Shown piece by piece: positions 34,697 through 44,787 of a DNA stretch of 64,000 nt. Each line of letters opens with the position of its first letter. The first letter of the stretch is position 1. Location: contig NZ_CP006992.1 of the NCBI RefSeq assembly GCF_001542815.1, positions 4,283,501 to 4,347,500 on the forward strand, read 5' to 3'. The notes below the pieces were generated by a model. The model worked only from the letters and a program-made list of their open reading frames with translations. It was not told the DNA's origin and ran no database searches. The stretch is from Methylobacterium sp. AMS5. GTDB taxonomy: Bacteria; Pseudomonadota; Alphaproteobacteria; Rhizobiales; Beijerinckiaceae. A program made the position numbers and the translations under genes.

Positions 34697-34777
34697 GGAA
34701 ATGGCTCCTTCTCGCCGCCCCTTGCGGCTTCGCGGGGCGAACGCGGGGCGGGCGGGGCCGTTCCGCCCCGCCACGGC

Positions 34778-35419
34778 TCACGGCGCTTTCTGCGCGTCGG
34801 CGAGAAGCCCGTCGTCGATTTCACGCGCGCGGACGGCCGCCGCGCGGGCGAGGTGGCGCCCGGCATAGGCCTCGAAGGCGGGCCGCTTCGGGATCGTGCC
34901 GAACTGCATGCCCCAGCCGAGATGCGCGGCGACATAGAGGTCGGCGGCGCTGAACCGATCGCCCGCCACGAATTCCGCGCCGGAGACGGCGCCTTCGAGC
35001 GTGTCGAGGGCCGTCTCCAGGCTGCCGTAGCCGACCATGCCCTGCATGCGCGGGTCGTCGGGGACGCTCACCTTGAGCACCCCGTTCGTCACCGCCGCCT
35101 CGAGGGGCCCGGCGCAGAAGAACAGCCAGCGGTAATAGGGGCCGCGGTCGCGGTGGCCCGGCTCAGGGGCGAGTCCGGCCTGCGGGAAAGCGTCGGCGAG
35201 ATAGGCGAGGATCGCGGGGCACTCGGTCACCACCGTCTCGCCGTGGCGCAGCGCCGGCACCTTCCCCATCGGGTTGATCGCCCGGTAGGCCGGTGCCTTC
35301 ATGGAGGCGCCGTAGCCGAGGATCTCGGTGCGGTAGGGGGCGCCGACCTCTTCCAGCATCCAGCGGACGATCCGGCCGCGGGACATCGGGTTGGTGTAGA
35401 AGACGAGATCGTCGGACAT
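34778..35419 (-). CDS. Glutathione S-transferase family protein
   Basis: 213 aa with an N-terminal thioredoxin-like domain (LVFYTNPMSRGRIVRWMLEE; NPMSRG at the catalytic position) including the cis-Pro loop (GKVPALRHG) and ECPAILAYLAD, and an all-helical C-terminal domain (FSAADLYVAAHLGWG). The start is an ATG at 35419 (MSDDLVFYTN). It probably detoxifies or binds hydrophobic electrophiles; substrate unknown. It follows a TonB receptor upstream on the same strand, but no functional tie is evident. Confidence 0.9.
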   Translation of the reverse strand: MSDDLVFYTNPMSRGRIVRWMLEEVGAPYRTEILGYGASMKAPAYRAINPMGKVPALRHGETVVTECPAILAYLADAFPQAGLAPEPGHRDRGPYYRWLFFCAGPLEAAVTNGVLKVSVPDDPRMQGMVGYGSLETALDTLEGAVSGAEFVAGDRFSAADLYVAAHLGWGMQFGTIPKRPAFEAYAGRHLARAAAVRAREIDDGLLADAQKAP

Positions 35420-35512
35420 GGGGGCTCCGGGGCGAGGCACCCGCATGGCGGGCGTCGCCCCGGTGTTAGGGGAGGGCGCGCGGGCGAGGAAGCCTCGGGC
35501 GCCCTCCGCTGG

Positions 35513-37780
35513 TCAGAACCGCGCGATGAGCTGGAAGCGCACGGTGCGGGGCGCGCCGGGCAGGATGTTGTTGTTGTTGTGCGCGGAGATGACGTAGCGC
35601 CGGTCGAACAGATTCTCGATGTTGACCTGAGCGCGCATGCTCTCGCTGAACTCGTAGAACACGCCGGCATCGAAGCGCGAGAAGCTCGGCAGGCGCACCG
35701 TGTTGTCCGACGATGCGAAGCTGGCGTCCTGGTAGAGGTAGCCGACGCCGACGGAGAAGCGCTCGCCGATATCGAATTTATTCCACAGGCTGAAGGTGTT
35801 GAGCGGAACGCCGCCGACGAGGTTGCCGGCCCGGATCACGTCGCCGTCGTCATCGAGGTCGGCGACGATGCGCGGCTCGGTATAGGCGTAGCCGCCGGAG
35901 ATCTGCCACCAATCGGTCGCGTAGCCGGTGAGGCCGATCTCGGCGCCCCTTGTGTTCGTCTTGCCCGGGCCGGCCGAGAATCCCGCCTCGGTGGATGACG
36001 GGATCGGCTGGTTGTCGCGATCGAGGTTGAACAGCGCGGCGGTGAGGATCAGGGCCGGCGTGATCTCGTATTTCACGCCGATTTCCGCGTTCTCGAACCG
36101 CTCGGGTGCGGACAGGGCGGTCGTCGGGTCCAGCACGCGGAACTGATCGCCCGCGCTCGGCAGGAAGGACACCGAATAGCTGCCGTAGAAGGCGAGATTC
36201 GGCAGCGGTTTCACCACGACGCCGACCCGTGGCGAGACGAGATTGTCGATGCGGCTGTTCGGTTGGGCAGGGAGGCCGGTCGCGGCGTCGGGACGGCGGT
36301 CGCGCGATTGGAAATCGAAGCGGTCGAAGCGTGCGCCGACGATGAACTGCAGATGCTCGTCGATCTCGATCTGGTCCTGGGCGAAGGCGGAGAACACGCC
36401 GAGCCGATAGGTGTTGTTGCGGCCCGAGGCGAGATTCCGGAGGGTTGCACCCTCGGTCGTGGTCGGCGCGAAGGGATTGACGGGGAGATTGCGGGTGCCG
36501 GTCGAATTCCAGATGAAATCGCGCCGGAAGTCGATCCCTTCCTGAAAGCCGAGTTCCAGGCCGGCCACCACGGTGTGGGCGAGGGGGCCGGTATTGAATT
36601 TGTAGGTGAAGTCGGTCTGGTTGAAGTAGTTGGTGCGGTCGGTCTGGCTGCCGTAGCCGCGCATCACGAACGAGGTCTCGTCGGCACTGACCGGACTGTT
36701 GGGGTAGGCGTTCTGATGGTACTTCGCGTAGTCGGCGATCCGCGTCTGGCTGCGCATCACGACGCCGCTCTCGAAGACGTGGTCGAGCTGCGCGTTGCCG
36801 ATATGGGCATCGACGAAGCCGTTCGAGATGAAGGGCGCGCCGAACAGCGTGCTGGTGTTCTCGCGATAGCGCCAGGGGCGCCCGAACTGCGAGGGGATGC
36901 CGCGGTCGGCGATGCGGTTGTCGGAGAAGTACTCGTAGGAGAGGCGCAGCGTCGTCTGCGGCCCGAGCAGGAAGGTCATCGTCGGGTTTACGCCGTAGCG
37001 GCGGACGTCGATGAAGTCGCGGTAGGTGCCGGTATCCTCGAACACGCCGTTGAGGCGGAAGAAGGCGGTCTCGGAGACCCGGTCGCCGACATCGACCGCC
37101 ATGCGCTTGTTCCAGAACTGGCCGCCCTGCACCAGCACCTCGCGGATCGGCACCCCGTCGGCTTCCTTGAGCACGCGGTTGACCACGCCGCCGCCGCCGC
37201 CGCGGCCGAAGATCATCGCGTTGGGGCCCTTCAAGACCTCGATGCGCTGGGTGTTGTAGAGGTCCCGGAAGTAGCGCGCGTCGTCGCGGATGCCGTTGAC
37301 GAAGAAGTCGGCCGTCGTGCGCTGGCCGCGGATCAGGATCTCGTCGCGGTGGCCTTCGCCCTGGGCGATGGCGATGCCGGGGACGTAGCGCAGCGCCTCG
37401 CCGATGCTCTGCACATTCTGGTCGCGGATCTGCGCTTGCGTCACCACCGTGATCGCCTGCGGCGTGTCGATCAAGGGTGTGTCGGTCTTGGTGGACGAGC
37501 GCAGGCGCTTGGCGAGGTAGCCGACCTGCGAGCCCGAGCTGTCGACGACGAGGCCGCGTCCCGCCCCGGAACCGGCGACGCTGATCATATCGAGGGTGAC
37601 GCCGCTGACCGACGGAGACGCGGCGAGCGGATGGACCGCCTGAGCGGTCGGCAGGCCGGTGTTGATGTCTGTGATTTGCGCCTGAGCCGGGTGGATTAAA
37701 GCCGCGGCGATGCTTGTACAGGCAACGGAGCCAAGCAGCATCGGCCGCAGCATAGTGCGGCCCTTGCGAGCGGTTCTCAT
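35513..37780 (-). CDS. TonB-dependent siderophore receptor
   Basis: 755 aa outer-membrane receptor. After the signal peptide (VACTSIAAALIHPAQAQ) comes the plug domain with QAITVVTQAQIRDQNVQSIG, ALRYVPGIA and DEILIRGQRTTADFFVNGIRD, typical of FhuA/FpvA-type siderophore receptors. The barrel ends LIARF with a C-terminal Phe. The ATG at 37780 has a strong site (AGGGGGAAG) 3-4 nt away that can be masked by a hairpin (37783-37818). No TonB/ExbBD or siderophore genes are adjacent; the ligand is unknown. Confidence 0.93.
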   Translation of the reverse strand: MRTARKGRTMLRPMLLGSVACTSIAAALIHPAQAQITDINTGLPTAQAVHPLAASPSVSGVTLDMISVAGSGAGRGLVVDSSGSQVGYLAKRLRSSTKTDTPLIDTPQAITVVTQAQIRDQNVQSIGEALRYVPGIAIAQGEGHRDEILIRGQRTTADFFVNGIRDDARYFRDLYNTQRIEVLKGPNAMIFGRGGGGGVVNRVLKEADGVPIREVLVQGGQFWNKRMAVDVGDRVSETAFFRLNGVFEDTGTYRDFIDVRRYGVNPTMTFLLGPQTTLRLSYEYFSDNRIADRGIPSQFGRPWRYRENTSTLFGAPFISNGFVDAHIGNAQLDHVFESGVVMRSQTRIADYAKYHQNAYPNSPVSADETSFVMRGYGSQTDRTNYFNQTDFTYKFNTGPLAHTVVAGLELGFQEGIDFRRDFIWNSTGTRNLPVNPFAPTTTEGATLRNLASGRNNTYRLGVFSAFAQDQIEIDEHLQFIVGARFDRFDFQSRDRRPDAATGLPAQPNSRIDNLVSPRVGVVVKPLPNLAFYGSYSVSFLPSAGDQFRVLDPTTALSAPERFENAEIGVKYEITPALILTAALFNLDRDNQPIPSSTEAGFSAGPGKTNTRGAEIGLTGYATDWWQISGGYAYTEPRIVADLDDDGDVIRAGNLVGGVPLNTFSLWNKFDIGERFSVGVGYLYQDASFASSDNTVRLPSFSRFDAGVFYEFSESMRAQVNIENLFDRRYVISAHNNNNILPGAPRTVRFQLIARF

Positions 37781-37782
37781 AA

Positions 37783-37818
37783 ACTTCCCCCTTATTTTAT
37801 TAGAATAGACGGGGAAGT
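37783..37818 (-). promoter_or_regulatory. Hairpin occluding the TonB-receptor ribosome binding site
   Basis: In the mRNA sense ACTTCCCC (37818-37811) can pair with GGGGAAGT (37790-37783) across an AT-rich 20-nt loop, extendable by a G-U and an A-U pair. The 3' arm is the Shine-Dalgarno sequence itself, ending 2 nt before the ATG. Such a structure could repress translation until melted or rebound. Seen directly; regulatory role inferred. Confidence 0.55.
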
Positions 37819-37983
37819 CTTGGTCCTAATCCGGCTCAGCTTGAGGACGGTTGAATTATTCCTTATGTACCGAATTCATATGGAAATCAGGCAATTCACG
37901 GTGTGCTTTTGCGCAATGCGGCCCCGGCATGCCGCGACCGTTTCCGGGCGTGGCCGGGGCTCCTCCGAAGCGCTCGGTGCTTG

Positions 37984-38036
37984 ATTTTGCATCATCTTTT
38001 TCCGAAAGCCGGCCGCCGCCTTTCGGGATGATGCTC
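37984..38036 (+). repeat. Palindromic repeat family copy C (half element)
   Basis: Matches the second half of copy B: TTTTGCATCATCTTTTTCCG, then AAAGCCGG, ending GGGATGATGCTC. Only the unit with the GCATCAT core is present, showing that the sub-units can occur alone. Confidence 0.8.
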
Positions 38037-38041
38037 CAAGC

Positions 38042-38076
38042 AAAGAGCGCGACCCCCGGAAGGGACCGCGCTCTTC
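38042..38076 (-). terminator. Probable terminator after pnp
   Basis: On the minus strand AAGAGCGCGGTCCC pairs imperfectly with GGGGGTCGCGCTCTT just after the pnp stop, followed by only a short T run. Position and stem strength suggest termination. Confidence 0.6.
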
Positions 38077-38108
38077 AAGCGTCCGGCATGGATGGTGGGA
38101 CGGACGGC

Positions 38109-40346
<2,238 letters not shown>

Positions 40347-40404
40347 GTGTCTCTTGCCTTCAAACATACGGTGGGCTGAGCCCGGCGCCGCCAGAGGCAA
40401 GACG

Positions 40405-40437
40405 GCGAGACGCTTCGTCTGAAAAGAAGCGTCTCGC
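40405..40437 (-). promoter_or_regulatory. Long hairpin in the pnp leader
   Basis: 12-bp perfect stem (GCGAGACGCTTC / GAAGCGTCTCGC) with a 9-nt loop, about 60 nt upstream of the pnp start. In E. coli RNase III cuts a comparable pnp leader stem, enabling PNPase autoregulation. The element here may act likewise; alternatively it is an intergenic terminator. Confidence 0.5.
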
Positions 40438-40573
40438 GATCCTGCCCTGGCGCCCTGCGCCTTCAAGCCGCCCGGATCGGACCGGCCGGGCCCCATGCCC
40501 GAGCGGTCCTTCTTGGCTTTCCGCGCTCTCCGACGCCGAACCGGCGTCCACTTCGTGAGAAGCGCGGCTTGTG

Positions 40574-40603
40574 AAAACGCGGCCCCGTGGGGGACCGCGC
40601 GAA
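40574..40603 (-). terminator. Terminator or attenuator after rpsO
   Basis: On the minus strand a CGCGGT-CCCC / GGGG-CCGCG stem with one bulge is followed by TTTTC, 14 nt after the rpsO stop. It would partly separate rpsO from pnp. Confidence 0.6.
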
Positions 40604-40616
40604 GGTTCGGCAGGCC

Positions 40617-40886
40617 TTAGCGGCGGATGCCGAGGCGCTCGATGAGGGTGCGGTAGCGCGCCTCTTCCTTGCGCTTCAGGTAGTCGAGCAGCGAGCGGCG
40701 CTGCGAGACCAGCTTCAGGAGGCCGCGGCGGGAGTGGTTGTCCTTGCCGTGGGTCTTGAAGTGGGCGGTCAGGTTGGTGATCCGCTCGGTGAGGATGGCG
40801 ATCTGGACCTCCGGCGAGCCGGTGTCCTTGTTGCCCTTGGCGTAGTCCTTGATGAGCGCGGTCTTGCGCTCTGCCGTGATCGACAT
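40617..40886 (-). CDS. rpsO: 30S ribosomal protein S15
   Basis: 89 aa, with [27 protein letters not shown] and the [21 protein letters not shown] block that contacts 16S rRNA. The start is the ATG at 40886 (MSITAERK), preceded by GAAAGGCC. rpsO-pnp order is conserved across proteobacteria. Confidence 0.98.
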   Translation of the reverse strand: MSITAERKTALIKDYAKGNKDTGSPEVQIAILTERITNLTAHFKTHGKDNHSRRGLLKLVSQRRSLLDYLKRKEEARYRTLIERLGIRR

Positions 40887-41174
40887 CGCAGGCCTTTCAG
40901 ATGGAGGTTTGGTCGGAGGCGCCGCCCATGGGAGGGAAGGGCACCTTTGAAAAACTCGCGGTCGGGCCGGTGCCGGGATGTCGTCCAGCACGGTCAGCCG
41001 CAAGCGGCACAAGCCCCGCCCGGTAACCGGGTCGAGGCGGCGCGGACCATACACGAAATCGCGGGATGTGCCAGGGGCGTGTGCGGCAAGTGCCCGGATG
41101 TATGACGGCAGAGGCCCAGGGTTAGCGCACAGTTGGCCTGAACTTCGCGTCGGGCCGCTGAAGGCGAAAATCGG

Positions 41175-41507
41175 TCATTTCCGATGGCGCGCAAATAGCT
41201 CGCGCTGTGCCTGATTGATCGCGTGATCATCCCAATCCACTTCGCGCTTCGAAGAGGGGATGAGGCGGCACTCGTTGTTATAAAAGAGCGTGCCATGCAG
41301 TCCTATGATTTCACTCTTCAAAATTGGTCGATTCCAAAGTGGCTCTAAGAGTTGAGCCGCCTTCTCCTGGCCAAGTCGCTCGAATAGATCTTCTACCAAT
41401 TCCATATCTCGCCCGTCGGGGAAAATTTCTACGAATTCCTCGGCGGTGGCTTGGAAAATACTGAAGGTGGCGTTGTTTGCGCCGTCAATAATTTGGATGT
41501 TCTTCAT
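41175..41507 (-). CDS. Hypothetical protein, low-GC gene
   Basis: 110 aa, start MKNIQIIDGANNATFSIFQAT; acidic and soluble, no signal peptide or membrane segment. Motifs such as EFVEIFPDGRDMELVEDLFERLG and LHGTLFYNNECRLIPSSKREVDWDDHA resemble small uncharacterised proteobacterial proteins but I cannot name a family. Its base composition is visibly less GC-rich than all neighbours, suggesting acquisition by transfer. Function unknown. Confidence 0.7.
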   Translation of the reverse strand: MKNIQIIDGANNATFSIFQATAEEFVEIFPDGRDMELVEDLFERLGQEKAAQLLEPLWNRPILKSEIIGLHGTLFYNNECRLIPSSKREVDWDDHAINQAQRELFARHRK

Positions 41508-41639
41508 CTTCTACTGTCCGATGAATAGGGGTGTCCCCTGGGGCGCAAGTACTTAATTCGGTTTCCAGAACGAGGCTCACGCAAAAGGCGTGAATTTCGC
41601 GTCACCATATTCGAACCTGCCCAACTGTGCGAAAAATCC

Positions 41640-43100
41640 ATGCCCCGTTCCGCCCTCGGCGCCCGCAAGCCCATCGCCGCCCTCGTCGCCGAGGAGGCCG
41701 ATCCGCGTGGGCCGACCCTGGCAAAGAACCTCTCCGCCTTCAGCCTCGTCTGCATCGGCGTCGGCGCGACGGTCGGGGCGGGGATCTTCGTGCTCACCGG
41801 CACGGCGGCGGCGAATTATGCCGGACCGGGGCTGATGCTCTCCTTCGTGCTCGGCGCGGTCGCGAGCGGGCTGGTGGCCCTGTGCTACGCCGAACTCGCC
41901 GCGATGATCCCCGTGGCCGGCTCGACCTATTCCTACACCTACGTCACGCTCGGGGCCCTGCCGGCCTGGATCATCGGCTGGGATCTGGTTCTCGAATTCG
42001 CCATGGCGGCGGCGACCATCGCCGTCGGCTGGTCGGGCTATGCGCAGAGCCTGCTCGCCGATGCGGGCCTGAGGCTGCCGGCATGGCTGGCCGCGGGGCC
42101 GGGGGAGGGCGGGATCGTGAACCTTCCGGCGGCGCTCGTCGTGCTGGCGCTCACCGCCCTGCTGATGCGCGACAACCGGGAGGCGGCCCGCACCAATGCC
42201 GTGCTGGTGGCGCTGAAGGTTGCGATCATCCTCGCCTGCCTCGGCGTCGGGCATCTGCGGCCCGACCTGTGGCAGCCGCTGGTGCCGCCGAACGAGGGCC
42301 CATTCGGCGCCTTCGGCTGGAGCGGCATCTTTCGCGGGGCGGGGGTCGTGTTCTTCGCCTATGTCGGCTTCGAGACGATCTCGACCGCCGCTGGCGAGAC
42401 CCGCAATCCGCAGCGGGACGCGCCGGTGGGGTTGATCGGTTCGCTCCTCGTCACCGCCGCGCTCTACGTGGCGGTGGCCGCCGTGCTCACCGGCCTCGTG
42501 CCCTATCGCGACCTCGACGTGGCCGACCCGATCGCGCGGGCCATGGCGGTGACGGGGCTGACCGGCTTCTCCGCGGCGATCAAGGCGGGCGCGTTGATCG
42601 GGCTCACCACCGCGGCGCTCACCGCGCTCTACGGGCAGGCGCGGATCTGCTACGCCATGGCCCGCGACCACATGCTGCCGGATCTGTTCGCACGGATCGG
42701 GGAGCGGAGCCGGACGCCGTTCGTCGCGCAAGGGGTGATCGGTCTTGCCACGGCCGTGGTGGCGGCTCTGGTGCCGATCGGCATCCTCGGCGAACTCGTC
42801 AGCATCGGCACGCTGTTCGCGTTCATCCTCGTCTGCGCCAGCGTGCTGATCCTGCGCCGCACGGAACCGGAGCGGGCGCGGCCCTTCCGCGTGCCGGGCG
42901 GTGCGATCGTGCCGGTGCTCGGCATCCTCGCCTGCCTCGCCCTGATGGCGAGCCTGCCCGGCGACACTTGGCTGCGGCTGCTGGCCTGGCTCGGCCTCGG
43001 GCTGGCGATCTGGTTCGGCTACAGCCGCCGGCGCGTCGGAGCACATTCAGGTTTCGAAAGGACGGCTCCTTTCGCGGGTCCAGGGCAGCGCCCTGGTTGA
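41640..43100 (+). CDS. APC-superfamily amino acid permease (CAT-like)
   Basis: 486-aa membrane protein with about 12 hydrophobic helices. The first helix carries the substrate-backbone-binding motif GVGATVGAGIFVLTGTAAANYAG, followed by CYAELAAMIPVAGSTYSYTY, a hallmark of the CAT/YfnA group. It probably imports or exchanges cationic or neutral amino acids. The last 18 or so residues (from about HSGFERTAPF) are encoded by a palindromic repeat cluster and look like a read-through tail rather than conserved protein. The ATG at 41640 was chosen. Confidence 0.9.
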   Translation: MPRSALGARKPIAALVAEEADPRGPTLAKNLSAFSLVCIGVGATVGAGIFVLTGTAAANYAGPGLMLSFVLGAVASGLVALCYAELAAMIPVAGSTYSYTYVTLGALPAWIIGWDLVLEFAMAAATIAVGWSGYAQSLLADAGLRLPAWLAAGPGEGGIVNLPAALVVLALTALLMRDNREAARTNAVLVALKVAIILACLGVGHLRPDLWQPLVPPNEGPFGAFGWSGIFRGAGVVFFAYVGFETISTAAGETRNPQRDAPVGLIGSLLVTAALYVAVAAVLTGLVPYRDLDVADPIARAMAVTGLTGFSAAIKAGALIGLTTAALTALYGQARICYAMARDHMLPDLFARIGERSRTPFVAQGVIGLATAVVAALVPIGILGELVSIGTLFAFILVCASVLILRRTEPERARPFRVPGGAIVPVLGILACLALMASLPGDTWLRLLAWLGLGLAIWFGYSRRRVGAHSGFERTAPFAGPGQRPG

Positions 43101-43153
43101 AGGGAGGCCGGGGCTCAGCCCCGGCCTCCCCGCCAAAGGGATGATCCCTTTGG
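43055..43153. repeat. Cluster of four tandem palindromes
   Basis: CGAAAGGA/TCCTTTCG (43055-43074), CAGGGC/GCCCTG (43081-43095), a 13-bp stem GGGAGGCCGGGGC/GCCCCGGCCTCCC (43102-43130) and the 21-bp palindrome (43133-43153) shared with 31163-31183. The permease stop falls inside the cluster; the third stem is also a plausible terminator. Confidence 0.8.
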
Positions 43154-43164
43154 AAACCCCGGAC

Positions 43165-43293
43165 TCAGTACGAGCGGTGCGAACCCGCCGCCCGTCCGCC
43201 GCCGAAGCGGCGACGCAGGTAGCCGATGGCCTTGGGCAGCAGGAAGACGACGACGATCTGGCGCAGGATCGAGCGCATGCGGTGGGACTCCAT
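43165..43293 (-). CDS. Putative small basic membrane-associated protein (42 aa)
   Basis: ATG at 43293 to TGA at 43165. The sequence starts MESHRMRSILRQIVVVFLL and continues PKAIGYLRRRFGGG; one hydrophobic helix is followed by an arginine-rich cluster and a short tail. Codon third positions are strongly G/C. An internal ATG (MRSILRQ) could be the true start. No family recognised, and ribosome binding site is weak, so the call is tentative. Confidence 0.5.
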   Translation of the reverse strand: MESHRMRSILRQIVVVFLLPKAIGYLRRRFGGGRAAGSHRSY

Positions 43294-43347
43294 TGTGAAA
43301 GCTCAGATTGGAGACCCAATGCCTGGACGGGCTTGCGCGTTCCCGGC

Positions 43348-44157
43348 TCAGAGCTCCAACGTCAACGTCACCGGGACGTGATCGGACGGCTTCTCCCAGC
43401 CGCGCGCCTCGCGGAACACCGCGACCCGGCGCACGGTGCCGGCGAGGTCCGGCGAGACCCAGGCGTGGTCGAGGCGCCGGCCCTTGTTGGCCAGTTCCCA
43501 GTTCGGCGAGCGGTAGCTCCACCACGTGTAGATCTTTTCCGGCTCCGGGGTGAGGAGCCGCGCCGCGTCGATCCAGCCGGCCTCGCCCCGCAGCGTCTCG
43601 AGCGCCTCGGTCTCGACGGGGGTATGGCTCACCACGTCGAGGAGCTGCTTGTGCGACCAGACGTCGTGCTCCAGCGGCGCGACGTTGAGGTCGCCCACGA
43701 GGATCGCCGGCCCGGAGACCCGCCGCCCGCCCCAGGCCCGCAATTCGGACAGGAAGTCGAGCTTGTGCGCGAATTTCGGGTTGAGGTCGCGGTGGGGCAT
43801 GTCTCCGCCCGCGGGCACGTAGAAATCGTGCAGTACGATCCCCGCCGCCGGTCCCGCCTCGGGCCCGAGCACCGCCGAGATGTGACGCGCATCGGACCGC
43901 TCGCAGAAGCGCATCACGTCGCGGGTCAGCAGCGGAAACCGCGAGATGATCGCGACGCCGTTATAGCCCTTCTGCCCGGCGAAGACGATGTTCTCGTAGC
44001 CCGATCCCTTGAACGCCTTGAGCGGGAACAGCTCGTCGGGGCACTTGGTCTCCTGCAGGCACAGCACGTCCGGCTGCGCCTCGCGCAGGAAGCGCAGCAC
44101 GGACTCGATGCGCAGCCGCACCGAGTTGATGTTCCAGGTCGTGACGGTGAGGCGCAC
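43348..44157 (-). CDS. xth: Exodeoxyribonuclease III
   Basis: 269 aa AP endonuclease/3'-5' exonuclease of base-excision repair. Conserved blocks are TWNINSVRLR, LCLQETKC (catalytic Glu), GYNGVAIISR, DFYVPAGGD, VGDLNVAPLEHDV and the C-terminal RLDHAWVS and PSDHVPV (catalytic Asp-His). The start is a GTG at 44157 (VRLTVTTWN). In alphaproteobacteria xth often neighbours lolA and ftsK; here two signalling genes lie in between. Confidence 0.95.
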   Translation of the reverse strand: MRLTVTTWNINSVRLRIESVLRFLREAQPDVLCLQETKCPDELFPLKAFKGSGYENIVFAGQKGYNGVAIISRFPLLTRDVMRFCERSDARHISAVLGPEAGPAAGIVLHDFYVPAGGDMPHRDLNPKFAHKLDFLSELRAWGGRRVSGPAILVGDLNVAPLEHDVWSHKQLLDVVSHTPVETEALETLRGEAGWIDAARLLTPEPEKIYTWWSYRSPNWELANKGRRLDHAWVSPDLAGTVRRVAVFREARGWEKPSDHVPVTLTLEL

Positions 44158-44201
44158 GGGGATTGCCTGAGAAGCGTGGCGTGAAGAGCCGCTTCGATAG
44201 A

Positions 44202-44245
44202 GCGCATTCCGACGAAGTGGAAACCGGTTCGTCGAAAGAATGCGC
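44202..44245. repeat. Palindromic repeat with nested inverted arms
   Basis: Outer arms GCGCATTC and GAATGCGC enclose inner arms CGACGAA and TTCGTCG. It lies upstream of xth. The form resembles a short dispersed repeat seen in Methylobacterium and related rhizobial genomes, from memory; no second full copy is in this window. Confidence 0.55.
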
Positions 44246-44324
44246 GTTGAAACAGGGAGTGGAGACGCCGACCTGATTCGATCGGGTCGGCGTCTCCAGC
44301 TCAACCCGCGCGTCTCGGAAACTG

Positions 44325-44771
44325 CTACGCCTCGGCCGCCTCCTCCTTCAGGGCGAGGCTGTGCAGGACGGCGCAGAGCCGGTCTCCCGTCATCCGCGAG
44401 AGGTCGAAGCCGCTCTCGCCGGCCACGTCGCCGTAGCGGGCCGCGTCGGCCTGCGAGGCCCCGACATACGCCATCGACCAATCGGTGAAGAGGCGCGTCT
44501 CCACCGCCTCGAAGGCGAGCAGCGAGACCTCGCCGTGGCGCTCGTCCTGCTGGATGCGCTCGAAGGTGGTCTCGACCGCGTCTTCCGGCCCCTCCAGCAC
44601 CTGCGCGAAGCAGCCGGCGTTGAACATCAGCGCCCCGGTCACGTCGATGCGGGCATTGTTGGCCCGGCTCGCGGCCAGGATGCTGCGGATCGTCTCGTCC
44701 ATCGCCGCGGGGGCACCGGCGACCCGGTTGCGGCTGTAGTAGACGAGGCGGCGCAGGTCTTTTGGGTTCAT
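44325..44771 (-). CDS. BLUF-domain blue-light photoreceptor
   Basis: 148 aa. The BLUF fold spans residues 6-100: LRRLVYYSR (Tyr11), NNARIDVTGALMF (Asn39), CFAQVLEG (Gln57) and FTDWSMAYVG (Trp98, Met100). Tyr, Asn and Gln are those that make the flavin photoswitch in AppA/Slr1694, and their spacing matches, so a working FAD photocycle is likely. About 45 C-terminal residues follow without a recognised output domain, so it should signal through a partner. It starts 16 nt after the GGDEF/EAL gene, implying co-expression. Confidence 0.93.
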   Translation of the reverse strand: MNPKDLRRLVYYSRNRVAGAPAAMDETIRSILAASRANNARIDVTGALMFNAGCFAQVLEGPEDAVETTFERIQQDERHGEVSLLAFEAVETRLFTDWSMAYVGASQADAARYGDVAGESGFDLSRMTGDRLCAVLHSLALKEEAAEA

Positions 44772-44787
44772 TCGGCGAGCTCCCGGA

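Noticed and set aside
37783..37818. Iron-regulator (Fur/Irr-type) box near the TonB receptor
   Set aside because: The AT-rich TATTCTAATAAAAT shares only a half-site with the Irr motif; too weak to call. The hairpin is the clearer feature.
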